Shown: positions 17,753-25,325 of the stretch, one piece after another
Layout of the letters: every line of letters begins with the position of its first letter
Position numbering within the stretch: the first letter of the stretch is position 1
DNA from: Mucilaginibacter sp.
GTDB lineage: Bacteria; Bacteroidota; Bacteroidia; Sphingobacteriales; Sphingobacteriaceae
Direction: 5' to 3'
NCBI GenBank assembly: GCA_028288305.1
Contig: JAQBOA010000070.1
Coordinates: forward strand, 1-47,851
Length of the DNA stretch: 47,851 bases
The notes under the pieces: model-generated
Databases searched by the model: none
What the model was told of the DNA's origin: nothing
What the model saw: the letters and a program-made list of their open reading frames with translations, nothing else
Translations under genes and position numbers: made by a program

Positions 17753-19468
17753 TTATTTAATTGAAAAATGTTCGGCAATAGGCCCTAAAGTCAAAGCCGG
17801 GAAGAATGATAATGCAGCCACAATAAATATTACAGCAAATATCATAATGCCGAAAGTAGCAGTATCTGTTTTTAAGGTGCCTGCTGATTCAGGTATGAAT
17901 TTCTTATTGGCCAGTATCCCGGCAATAGCAACCGGGCCTATGATAGGGAAAAATCTGCCTACAAATATTACCAGCCCGGTACTTACATTCCAGAATATAT
18001 TATTTGCTGTTAACCCGGCATAACCCGAACCATTATTGGCAGCGCTTGAAGCAAACTGGTACAGCATTTCGGTAAATCCGTGATAAGTTGGATTATTTAA
18101 CCATGCTGAGGGTTTTGTTGCCCAGCCGACATTTGGAAAGTGAACCAATACATAGGTTGCCAATGATGTACCTACTAAAATTATAAAAGGGTGCAGCAAA
18201 GCAATAAGCGATGCTATTTTCATTTCGCGGGCCTCAATTTTGCGCCCCATAAATTCAGGCGTACGCCCAACCATCAGGCCGGAAATAAATACGGCTATAA
18301 TGATAAATATGTAAAAGTTAAGATAACCTACGCCTACCCCTCCGTAAAAGGAATTGATCATCATATCAAACATCTGCGCCATGCCGGATATTGGCATCAT
18401 GCTGTCGTGCATAGCATTTACCGAACCGTTTGAAGTTACAGTAGTGGTTATACCCCAATATGCTGAGGCAGCCGGTCCGAAACGGACTTCCTTTCCTTCC
18501 ATGGACCCGCCTGGCTGACTGATGCCCATATGTGCTATAGCTGGGTTACCACCAACCTCGGCTGTAACAGATGGGAATACCATAAGCAGAAATCCCACCG
18601 TCATTACACCAAAAATAACCCAGGCCAGTTTCTTTTTATTAAGATAATAGCCCAATGCAAATACAAGCGCGATGGAAATAAGAAGAATACTGATATTTTC
18701 AACAATATTGGTTACGTAATTAGGGTTTTCGAAAGGGTGGGCTGAATTGGTGCCAAACCAACCACCGCCATTGGTTCCGGTTTGTTTAATGGCAATCATG
18801 GCCGCTGCCGGGCCACGCGAAACATGAACTGTATCGCCTTGTAAACCAATTACGGTATCTTTACCCTTGTAACTGGTTGGAGTGCCGTTAAAAGCTAAAA
18901 TAACCGCAACAACAAAACTTAAGGGCAGTAATAACCTGGTTATTGATTTTACCAGGTAATCCCAAAAGTTGCCGAGTTTATCGGTAATTTTATCTTTCAT
19001 GGCTTTAAAAACCACCATCATAGCTGCAATACCAGTAGCCGCGCTCACAAAATGCAAAAACATCAACACAAATAATTGTGTATAGTAAGTAGCCAGTGAT
19101 TCGCCCGAATAATCCTGCAGGTTAGTGTTGGTTACAAAACTAAGCGCGGTATTAAAGGCCAGGTCGGGAGTTTGACTTGGGTTATGATCAGGGTTTAATG
19201 GTAATTTCCCTTGGAAAAGCAAGCAGAAAAAGGTATAAACTAACCATATAAAATTAACGGTTAACAACGCTTTTAAATGCTGTTTCCAGTTCATTTCTTT
19301 ATTAGGATCGATGCCGCTGAACTTAAAGATCAATCTTTCCAGCGGGGCCATAAAATCGAGCCAGGTTTTCTCACCTTTAAACACTTTGGCAATATATTTA
19401 CCCAGCGGTATCGCCAGGGCAACTGTTGCCAGGTATATAAAAATGATACCTACGTATTCAGTATTCAT
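17753..19468 (-). CDS. kdpA: potassium-transporting ATPase subunit A
   Basis: 571 residues with about ten membrane helices, the K+ channel-like subunit. Family motifs are present: NFIWLVYTFFCLLFQGKLPLNP, SFVTNTNLQDYSGE, GTNGGGWFGTNSAHPFENP, MSGLMVGRTPEF-like (SGLMVGRTPEFMGRKIE) and FTEMLYQFASSAANNGSGYAGL. These include the selectivity-filter loops. It works with KdpB in the inner membrane for high-affinity K+ import. It starts 33 bases after the kdpF stop. Length is close to E. coli KdpA (557). Confidence 0.97.
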   Translation of the reverse strand: MNTEYVGIIFIYLATVALAIPLGKYIAKVFKGEKTWLDFMAPLERLIFKFSGIDPNKEMNWKQHLKALLTVNFIWLVYTFFCLLFQGKLPLNPDHNPSQTPDLAFNTALSFVTNTNLQDYSGESLATYYTQLFVLMFLHFVSAATGIAAMMVVFKAMKDKITDKLGNFWDYLVKSITRLLLPLSFVVAVILAFNGTPTSYKGKDTVIGLQGDTVHVSRGPAAAMIAIKQTGTNGGGWFGTNSAHPFENPNYVTNIVENISILLISIALVFALGYYLNKKKLAWVIFGVMTVGFLLMVFPSVTAEVGGNPAIAHMGISQPGGSMEGKEVRFGPAASAYWGITTTVTSNGSVNAMHDSMMPISGMAQMFDMMINSFYGGVGVGYLNFYIFIIIAVFISGLMVGRTPEFMGRKIEAREMKIASLIALLHPFIILVGTSLATYVLVHFPNVGWATKPSAWLNNPTYHGFTEMLYQFASSAANNGSGYAGLTANNIFWNVSTGLVIFVGRFFPIIGPVAIAGILANKKFIPESAGTLKTDTATFGIMIFAVIFIVAALSFFPALTLGPIAEHFSIK

Positions 19469-19501
19469 ATTTTTTTGATTTGATTGTAAATAAAATTGTG
19501 A

Positions 19502-19579
19502 TTAAAATTTTTCGGGTTTAAGCAGCACATAAACCATATAAATAAATACGGCGATTGCTACGATAAATAATGCTACCAT
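19502..19579 (-). CDS. kdpF: potassium-transporting ATPase subunit F (25 residues)
   Basis: A 25-codon ORF starting MVALFIVAIAVF and ending VYVLLKPEKF. It is a single transmembrane helix with the KdpF-type end (E. coli KdpF ends YALINAEAF). It lies directly before kdpA (33 bases) and directly after a second tiny ORF whose stop is 5 bases from this start. In E. coli KdpF stabilises the complex as a lipid-like peptide. It is too short for automated ORF calling, but its position and sequence leave little doubt. Confidence 0.88.
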   Translation of the reverse strand: MVALFIVAIAVFIYMVYVLLKPEKF

Positions 19580-19584
19580 GATGA

Positions 19585-19677
19585 TTAGATTTTTTCGAAG
19601 TAATTAACAGTTTTAAAGAAGATCCAGAATGCGATTATGAAGCATAGTACATAAGCGATTGTGAGTATTATATCCAT
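19585..19677 (-). CDS. 30-residue single-pass membrane peptide upstream of kdpF
   Basis: A 30-codon ORF starting MDIILTIAYVLCF and ending KTVNYFEKI. One hydrophobic helix, about 2-21, has a basic/aromatic C-terminal end. It is immediately upstream of kdpF, 5 bases from stop to start. I do not recognise the family. A diverged copy lies 392 bases upstream with aligned start codons and conserved YVLCF and VNY, which argues that this peptide is a real gene rather than chance. It may be an extra small subunit of the Kdp complex or a regulator of it. Confidence 0.6.
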   Translation of the reverse strand: MDIILTIAYVLCFIIAFWIFFKTVNYFEKI

Positions 19678-19725
19678 GTGATTTAATTGATTAAGGGTTA
19701 ATATTTTAATTATTGTTTTTTTCGT

Positions 19726-19854
19726 TTAACTATGATGTAATAGTTTGATTTTTAAATAGACTAGATAAACCATTGATATTGCCAAAAGCCAGAAAAACAC
19801 AATGAGTAGTACTTCTTTTAATGTGCTTTTCAAATGCTGTTTTTTCATGTCCAT
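19726..19854 (-). CDS. 42-residue single-pass membrane peptide upstream of kdp
   Basis: 42 codons starting MDMKKQHLKSTLKE, then a hydrophobic helix (VLLIVFFWLLAISMVYLVYL) and a basic end (KIKLLHHS). Alternative starts are the ATG at 19854 or the one at 19848. The positive N-terminal segment before the helix predicts one membrane pass. It lies 48 bases before the 30-residue ORF on the same strand, in the presumed leader of the kdp transcript. I see no named family. A coding origin is plausible but unproven. Confidence 0.5.
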   Translation of the reverse strand: MDMKKQHLKSTLKEVLLIVFFWLLAISMVYLVYLKIKLLHHS

Positions 19855-19919
19855 TTGTTGAACTTACGCCTATTTATATATAAAGTTCTATATATTAATC
19901 CGCTATCTTATAACTTTAG

Positions 19920-20069
19920 TTACTTAATAAATTGATCGTGATGGGGTAAGGATGACCTCTTGTGATTTAATTTAGATAAGATACTCCTCATGTAATTAAC
20001 ACACCTGGGATGAAGGCAGAATATGACTACGAAACATAGTACATAATCGATGATATAAATAGCATTCAT
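19920..20069 (-). CDS. diverged copy of the 30-residue membrane peptide
   Basis: The ORF from the ATG at 20069 encodes 49 residues. Its first 30 codons align without gaps to the peptide at 19585-19677: the start is shared, and both have YVLCF at 9-13 and VNY at 24-26 (13 of 30 residues identical by eye). Identical DNA words occur at the same 392-base offset (CATAGTACATAA at 19643 and 20035; GTAATTAACA at 19600 and 19992). The stop of the shorter copy is lost, giving a basic tail, and the hydrophobic core is interrupted by HPR, so it may be decaying. An in-frame upstream extension to 20129 exists but is not supported by the alignment. Confidence 0.45.
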   Translation of the reverse strand: MNAIYIIDYVLCFVVIFCLHPRCVNYMRSILSKLNHKRSSLPHHDQFIK

Positions 20070-20196
20070 TTGCTTTGATTTTCGGGGATATATACCAAGC
20101 CAATGCCACAAATAAATATATTGACTCAATTATCTGAAAATCAACAAATTAAATGAATATGGAGTGAATATTTAAGTTGAGGACAATTGAAACAGG

Positions 20197-20211
20197 CTAT
20201 CATTTTGATAG
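20197..20211. promoter_or_regulatory. palindrome CTATCATTTTGATAG upstream of the kdp cluster
   Basis: Perfect 6-base arms CTATCA and TGATAG with a 3-base centre. It shares the 13-base core TATCAwwTTGATA with 23918-23930, and a longer run of matches (CTATCrTTTTGAkAGkGTTTT) with 23680-23700. It is 128 bases upstream of the first small kdp ORF, a suitable place for an enhancer-type activator site. Confidence 0.45.
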
Positions 20212-20243
20212 GGTTTTATCAAAAATGAATCTTTAGAAATTTT

Positions 20244-20340
20244 TTGTCATTCTGAACGCAGTGAAGAATCTTCTACGCTTTGACAAGTATGCCGTTCACC
20301 TTTAGATGGAGAAGATCCTTCACTGCGTTCAGGATGACAA
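20244..20340. repeat. long dyad repeat (TTGTCATTCTGAACGCAGTG family)
   Basis: The left arm 20244-20274 and right arm 20310-20340 are 31 bases each and complementary except at two positions; key words are TGTCATTCTGAACGCAGTGA and TCACTGCGTTCAGGATGACA. The spacer is 35 bases. It sits between the response regulator stop and the kdp leader. Such TGTCATnCTGA dyads are common non-autonomous repeats in this phylum. Confidence 0.85.
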
Positions 20341-20367
20341 CGCATAGTGAAAAAAGGAAATTAAAAA

Positions 20368-21717
20368 TTACTCTAACCCGTAATCTTTCAACTTACGGTA
20401 CAAGGTTGCTACACCGATATTTAAAAGACGTGCAGCTTCGGCGCGGTTACCATGGGCATGGTTAAGTACGCGTTGTATATGCAATTTTTCGATGGATGAA
20501 AGGTCAAAAGCGGATAGTAGGTTGCCTGACTTTGATGGCTGCGGTTCCTGCATTTCGTAAGGGAGCAGGCTTTCATCCAGAATACTATCATCAGCTAATA
20601 TTACAGCACGTTCTATAATATTTTTTAATTCGCGGATATTACCAGGCCAGTTGTAGGCTTCCAGTTTCTCAATAAATTTATCACTCAGGCCGGTTAGTTG
20701 CTTTTTTACCTTTAGGGCAAAATAATGCATAAAATATTCGGCCAATAGTTTAATGTCTTTTTTACGGTCGCGCAGGGCCGGAAGGGTTATGGTGAATACC
20801 GACAACCGGTAATAAAGGTCAGACCGAAAGCCGCCTTTATTAACTTCTTCCTGCAGGTTGCGGTTGGTTGCAGCTAAAATTCGCACATTTACCTGTGTTG
20901 GTTTGGTATCGCCAACTTTTAAAAACTGCTGCGATTCCAGTACCCGCAATAATTTAGCCTGCAGATCGTGATCCAGCTCACCTATTTCATCCAGAAAGAT
21001 AGTTCCGTTGTTAGCTTCTTCAAAAAGCCCTTTTTTGTCTTTAACAGCGCCGGTAAATGACCCGGCTTTATGGCCAAACAACTCACTTTCAAGTAATTCT
21101 TTTGTAAAAGCGCTGCAATTTACCGCAACGAATGTTTTGGTATTACGAGGGCTTGCCTGGTGTATAGCTTCGGCAAATATTTCTTTACCCGTGCCTGTTT
21201 CTCCTAATAGCAAAACGGTTGTATCCGTTAATGCCACTTTTTGTGCCAGTTTTATAACATCCGTTATTGCTGCCGACTTTCCTATCAACCGGTCAAAGCC
21301 AAACTTGTTGTTTAACTTTTGCTCCAATTCTAATACCTTGTGCTGTAACAAGGCCTTATCCATAGCTTTACTAACCAGGGGTATAATCTTTTCGTTATCA
21401 TCCCCTTTGGTGATATAATCAAATGCACCCGACTTAATAGCTTTTACGCCATCGTTTATAGTACCAAAGGCTGTTAACACAATAATTTCAGTGGCCGGCC
21501 AATGGGTTTTTATTTGGGAGGTAAGTTCAATACCATTAATATCTGGCAATTTAACATCACTGATCACTACAGGAATGGCATCGTGTTGTAATTTCTTTAA
21601 ACCTTCTTTTCCGGTTGAGGCTACCAGTACTTCATATCCTTCTAATTGAAGTATCCGGGCCAGCAGATTTCGCAGCCTTTCCTCATCATCAATAATTAAC
21701 AGCTTATCTTTTTGCAT
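20368..21717 (-). CDS. NtrC-family sigma-54-dependent response regulator
   Basis: 449 residues from the ATG at 21717; a TTG four codons earlier is rejected. The receiver domain, about 5-118, has phospho-acceptor D54 in VVISDVKLPD. The AAA+ domain has Walker A GETGTGKE (172-179), sigma-54 contact loop GSFTGA (219-224, where most members have GAFTGA) and Walker B TIFLDEIGEL (about 239-248). A Fis-type helix-turn-helix lies at the end (NRAEAARLLNIGVATLYRKL). It is the only response regulator here and lies at the head of the kdp region, so it probably replaces the OmpR-type KdpE as partner of the kinase at 9.8 kb. That pairing is inferred from position. Confidence 0.9.
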   Translation of the reverse strand: MQKDKLLIIDDEERLRNLLARILQLEGYEVLVASTGKEGLKKLQHDAIPVVISDVKLPDINGIELTSQIKTHWPATEIIVLTAFGTINDGVKAIKSGAFDYITKGDDNEKIIPLVSKAMDKALLQHKVLELEQKLNNKFGFDRLIGKSAAITDVIKLAQKVALTDTTVLLLGETGTGKEIFAEAIHQASPRNTKTFVAVNCSAFTKELLESELFGHKAGSFTGAVKDKKGLFEEANNGTIFLDEIGELDHDLQAKLLRVLESQQFLKVGDTKPTQVNVRILAATNRNLQEEVNKGGFRSDLYYRLSVFTITLPALRDRKKDIKLLAEYFMHYFALKVKKQLTGLSDKFIEKLEAYNWPGNIRELKNIIERAVILADDSILDESLLPYEMQEPQPSKSGNLLSAFDLSSIEKLHIQRVLNHAHGNRAEAARLLNIGVATLYRKLKDYGLE

Positions 21718-21801
21718 GATAAAGGGCAAAAATGATAAAAAATAATTGTTAAAGTAAAATTTGTGCGGCTATTTAGATTTTGCCCTATGTTATTCAAACT
21801 T

Positions 21802-22920
21802 TTATGTATTTATAAGTGTAAAGATTAGTATTTCCAATATTTGGGTATATACCTTTATTCCATGCTGAATTTCACTAATGAATATATATTCGTCGGACAT
21901 ATGCGACCTGCCAGAATCACCCGGCCCTAACTTTACCGAAGGAATGTTTAGCAGTGCCTGGTCAGACGTTGTAGGGGAGCCATAAGTATTACAACCCACC
22001 ATCATACCAGCCTGAACAACAGGGTGGTTGGTATCAATAACAGATGGTTTCAGATAAAAATCTCTTGGTTTCACTATGCAGGATACATGCTGCATTATAA
22101 TTTGTAATACTTCGTCATAAGTATAAGCATCCGTTAGCCTTATATCTACAGTAAAGCTACAGGTTCCGGGTACGATATTATGCTGGCTGCCGGCATTGAT
22201 TGTAGTTACGGACATCTTAACCGGACCAAGGGTATCTGATACTTTAGGAAAAACAAAATTGCTAAACCATTCAATATCCTTAAGCGTTTTATAAATGGCA
22301 TTATCACCCTCTTCACGGGCGGCATGTCCTGCTTTTCCGGTAGCTACACAGTCTAACACCATGAGCCCTCTTTCGGCAACAGCAAGGTTCATTAGGGTAG
22401 GTTCGCCCACTATTGCGAAATCAAGATGTCCAAGCTCAGGTAATATCAGCTTAAGACCATTCTCTCCGGATGTTTCTTCTTCGGCAGTAGCCGCATAACA
22501 TAAATTATAGGCCAGGTCGTGCCGTTCATAAAAATGAAGAAATGTAGCTAGCAGCGATACCAAACATCCGCCGGCATCATTGCTTCCCAGGCCATAAAGC
22601 TTATCACCGATTATTAAAGGGTGAAATGGATTACGTGTATATTGTATATTAGGTTTAACTGTATCGTGATGAGAATTTAACAATATGGTGGGTTTATCCG
22701 GATCATAAAAACGGTTAAATGCCCATATGTTATGAAGTTTACGATGTGTTTCAACTCCCCTGTTTTGAAGAAAACATTGTATAAGCGTAGCAGTAAAAGA
22801 TTCTTCGCCGCTAAACGACGGAGTGGATATTAGTTCTTTTAACAAGAAAATGATATTATAAAATAAGTGATGGTCTGGGTGTTCTTCCGGTCTAACTAAC
22901 CGTTCTTGCTGTAAATACAT
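21802..22920 (-). CDS. M20-family ArgE-like N-acyl-ornithine deacylase
   Basis: 372 residues, a two-zinc M20 peptidase-type hydrolase. Metal ligands are H84 and D86 in NSHHDTV, D115 in LGSNDAGG, E147/E148 (base and ligand in TAEEET), E173 in VGEPT and a late histidine in SHMSDEY. The dimerisation domain about 180-290 includes GKAGHAAREEGDNAIY. The form fits the Bacteroidetes ArgE type, which removes acetyl or succinyl from acyl-ornithine in arginine synthesis, but a dipeptidase-like role is not excluded. It lies 53 bases downstream of a GNAT gene on the same strand. The other arg genes are not in the window. Confidence 0.85.
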   Translation of the reverse strand: MYLQQERLVRPEEHPDHHLFYNIIFLLKELISTPSFSGEESFTATLIQCFLQNRGVETHRKLHNIWAFNRFYDPDKPTILLNSHHDTVKPNIQYTRNPFHPLIIGDKLYGLGSNDAGGCLVSLLATFLHFYERHDLAYNLCYAATAEEETSGENGLKLILPELGHLDFAIVGEPTLMNLAVAERGLMVLDCVATGKAGHAAREEGDNAIYKTLKDIEWFSNFVFPKVSDTLGPVKMSVTTINAGSQHNIVPGTCSFTVDIRLTDAYTYDEVLQIIMQHVSCIVKPRDFYLKPSVIDTNHPVVQAGMMVGCNTYGSPTTSDQALLNIPSVKLGPGDSGRSHMSDEYIFISEIQHGIKVYTQILEILIFTLINT

Positions 22921-22973
22921 AACAATATAATTTTAGTTTTACAATAACAATAATGTGATAAGGTTTAAGCATG

Positions 22974-23594
22974 TTAATTGTAAAGAAGCTGAAATTCCTT
23001 TTTTTCTTTTTTTACTTTTGCAGGATCAAAAAGCATAGCAGTGCATAAACAATTACACTTCTTTTTGCCATTTAATACATCATAGTTTACGCAGCTTTTA
23101 CAACCTTCCCAAAAATGCTCGTCCTTGGTTATTTCAGAATAAGTAACCGGCTCAAAGCCTAAACTGGTATTTAGCTTCATGATAGCCAGACCTGTGGTAA
23201 TGCTGAAGATACAAGCGTTAGGGTATTTGCTGCGGGATAAGTAGAATATTTTGATTTTTATAGCGGTGGCAACACCTGCATTGCGGTATTTTGGGGAAAC
23301 AATAAGGCCGGAGTTAGAAACAAATTTACCTTCTTCCCAAGCTTCCAGGTATTGAAACCCGACCCATTTTCCGTAGTCGGTTACCGCAATTACTGCCTTA
23401 CCGGCTAAGATTTTTTCACAAATTGATTCCGGCGATCGTTTGGCTATCCCTGTGCCCCTGGCAATAGCCGAAGCTTCCATTTCACCAGCAATTTCTTTTG
23501 CAAAAACCACATCTGCGGCCACAGCCGGCCGCACAATTATTCGTTCATGTTCATCATTCTTTATTGATATTTCGTATGCCAAAAGAATGCCCAT
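22974..23594 (-). CDS. GNAT-family N-acyltransferase, ArgA-like candidate
   Basis: 206 residues. The GNAT fold starts at about 18 (IIVRPAVAADVVFAKEIAGEME). The acetyl-CoA loop region is SGLIVSPKYRNAGVATAIK (R/Q-x-x-G-x-A form) and the last strand is SLGFEPVTYSE. A cysteine-rich C-terminal end (CKSCVNYDVLNGKKKCNCLC) may bind metal. Bacteroidetes arginine clusters carry a GNAT of this kind as the putative first-step N-acyltransferase. Pairing with the ArgE-like deacylase supports that reading but does not prove it. Confidence 0.75.
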   Translation of the reverse strand: MGILLAYEISIKNDEHERIIVRPAVAADVVFAKEIAGEMEASAIARGTGIAKRSPESICEKILAGKAVIAVTDYGKWVGFQYLEAWEEGKFVSNSGLIVSPKYRNAGVATAIKIKIFYLSRSKYPNACIFSITTGLAIMKLNTSLGFEPVTYSEITKDEHFWEGCKSCVNYDVLNGKKKCNCLCTAMLFDPAKVKKEKKEFQLLYN

Positions 23595-24088
23595 TTGTAT
23601 TGATTGAACCTAAATAGTGCTTTAAATGATAATTGAAGCATAAATGAACCGGGTAATTATAATTCTCAAATAAAATAAACTATCGTTTTGAGAGTGTTTT
23701 TTCATTATAGCTGATTCCATAAAAAAGGAGAGTGGGGGTGAACCTTTAATTTCTATCCAGTTCTCAAATGTTGCCAACACTTAACATTAGATAAAAAAAT
23801 GATGTGTTTGATTTCTAAAACTACGACATGAGAACGGATCATTTGATTTGGATTTGAATTTAAGCCATGACCATTACCAGAAGTCTTGGCAATTCATATC
23901 AAAACGAAAGAAGCTTATCAAATTGATAGGAAGTTGAGCCGTGACCACTTTCGGAAAATTGCTTTTTTTCTCTTTAAACAGCCATTTTCATGGATTTTTT
24001 ACATACAGGTATTCTTTTGGCATGTACAAATACGTCGGTTGATAATTAAAGCAGCCGCTTAATAAATAACATATTAAAAATCACAACA
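23595..24088. other. 494-base intergenic region with palindromic sites
   Basis: Divergent spacer between the GNAT gene (minus) and the exported-protein gene (plus). It contains TATCGTTTTGAGA (23681-23693) and the palindrome TATCAAATTGATA (23918-23930), both related to the site at 20197-20211. No ORF, RNA gene or clear promoter consensus is seen. Confidence 0.5.
23918..23930. promoter_or_regulatory. palindrome TATCAAATTGATA
   Basis: A perfect 13-base palindrome with a single central base. It differs from the core of the kdp-side site (TATCATTTTGATA) at two central positions. It is 159 bases upstream of the exported-protein gene at 24089, whose paralogue sits inside the kdp locus. Confidence 0.45.
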
Positions 24089-24664
24089 ATGAAAAAGGTT
24101 AACATATTGATGATTACAGTTATTATCATAACATTTGGATTAGTTCAAAAATCAAACGCTCAAAATCAATCAAATGGATTGTATTTAACATTTAATGATT
24201 ATTTACATCACAAATTGAGTTACGGCAGCATGGTTAAAGATGATAAAATAGCTATCCATGATTTTATGGAAGGTAGTACCATAACCGTAGTCAGCAATGG
24301 CGCCAAACAAACACTTTCAAAAAATGAAGTATTTGGCTACCGTGAAAACAATCTCGACTACAGGTTCCAGGATAATAAAGCCTACCAGGTTATTGATACA
24401 GCAGGGTTTTATATTTACAAACATGACAAACTGACCCAACAAGGTAAAAGACCCAAACTTGTTAGTACTGAATATTTCAGCACTAATGCTAACGGTAAAA
24501 TTCTGTTGCTTACGCAACAAAATGTCGACATGGCTTTTGCTTCAAATTATAAATTCAGATATATAGTACAAGCCGAATTTAAAAATGACGATCAATTGAA
24601 TGAATATGATCACGCACTTAATGAATATAAGATAAAAGAATTATATACCGAAAGCAGCAAATAA
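24089..24664 (+). CDS. exported protein, paralogue of the kdp-locus protein
   Basis: 191 residues with signal peptide MKKVNILMITVIIITFGLVQ..SNAQ. It shares the whole pattern of the protein at 12938-13528: GLYLTFNDYLHHKLSYG, NEVFGYRENNLDYRFQDNKAYQ, DTAGFYIYKHDKL, EYFSTNANGKILLLTQQNVDMAFA and a nearly identical end (EYKIKELYTESSK). It has no lipobox and no catalytic motif. The fold is probably beta-rich. Function is unknown; duplication next to and inside a K+-response locus, with similar upstream palindromes, suggests common regulation. A strong terminator follows. Confidence 0.75.
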   Translation: MKKVNILMITVIIITFGLVQKSNAQNQSNGLYLTFNDYLHHKLSYGSMVKDDKIAIHDFMEGSTITVVSNGAKQTLSKNEVFGYRENNLDYRFQDNKAYQVIDTAGFYIYKHDKLTQQGKRPKLVSTEYFSTNANGKILLLTQQNVDMAFASNYKFRYIVQAEFKNDDQLNEYDHALNEYKIKELYTESSK

Positions 24665-24678
24665 GCATAGGCTGACGA

Positions 24679-24712
24679 GCAAAAAAGGGGGATATTTTAT
24701 TCCCTTTTTTGC
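24679..24712 (+). terminator. rho-independent terminator
   Basis: GCAAAAAAGGG (24679-24689) and CCCTTTTTTGC (24702-24712) form a perfect 11-base-pair stem with a T6 run inside the 3' arm, 15 bases after the stop of the exported-protein gene. Confidence 0.8.
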
Positions 24713-24758
24713 CGTTTAAAACATAACAGAATATTAATATTAGTTAAAATAAAAGAGA

Positions 24759-25163
24759 ATGATACAAAATACAATAGAGTATAATGCCTCTGAAAATGAG
24801 CTCTTTATTCAATTTTTAAATGAATCGGTGTTGGAAAAACTTAAAAAGGCAGATATTAACCCTTTCGTAAAGATTAGCTCCCCTGACAAAAGCATTCCAT
24901 TTATTATACTCCCTGACGGCGGGGTTGTTGCTGATATAACCGCTAATAATCCTAAAACAATTTTGAAAAATATTAATCTTAATATTTCATCTGATAAAAT
25001 CGGTGCCGGATTTATGGAGATATTTCACGGAAATAGAACAATAGTATTCCACCATATTGAAAGCAGTATCTTTAAGAAAAAATGGTGGATAGATGATGTC
25101 GCTTCCGCTTTACAGCCGGAATTTAATTTGTATTATCCTGGCTACCAAATCCGGTCACACTAA
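24759..25163 (+). CDS. hypothetical protein
   Basis: 134 residues, unrecognised. There is no signal peptide or membrane helix. The order is a helical start (NELFIQFLNESVLEKLKKA), then short strands (FIILPDGGVVADI, KIGAGFMEIFHGNRTIVFHHIE) and a C-terminal WWIDDVASALQPEF. It is probably a soluble alpha/beta protein. It lies beyond the terminator of its upstream neighbour, so it needs its own promoter; none matching the consensus is visible. Codon use resembles the neighbours. Confidence 0.6.
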   Translation: MIQNTIEYNASENELFIQFLNESVLEKLKKADINPFVKISSPDKSIPFIILPDGGVVADITANNPKTILKNINLNISSDKIGAGFMEIFHGNRTIVFHHIESSIFKKKWWIDDVASALQPEFNLYYPGYQIRSH

Positions 25164-25167
25164 TTGA

Positions 25168-25316
25168 ATTTCGGATTTTCGATTTCGGATTTATAAAAAT
25201 AAATGTCATTTCGACGAGGAACGAGGAGAAAACTTACTCAACATGCATTGTGGACTAAGCAGCTCGTTTAAGTTTTCTCTCTTTATAAATCCGAAATCGA
25301 AATTCCGAAATTCGAA
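25168..25316. repeat. nested dyad repeat between convergent genes
   Basis: The outer arms share 19 perfect bases, TCGATTTCGGATTTATAAA (25179-25197) against 25282-25300. Inside is a second element beginning GTCATTTCGACGAGGAACG and containing GAGAAAACTT (25227-25236) against AAGTTTTCTC (25270-25279). The inner element is the same family as 33298-33413. Confidence 0.8.
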
Positions 25317-25325
25317 ATATAAAAA

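Noticed and set aside
20094..20113. Possible sigma-54 promoter on the minus strand (TGGCATTGGCTTGGTA)
   Set aside because: The -24 TGGCA fits, but the -12 part lacks the required GC at the right spacing. It is too weak to list although a sigma-54 regulator is adjacent.
24020..24045. TTTTGGCATG as promoter of the exported-protein gene
   Set aside because: It fits neither TAnnTTTG nor a complete -24/-12 sigma-54 site.
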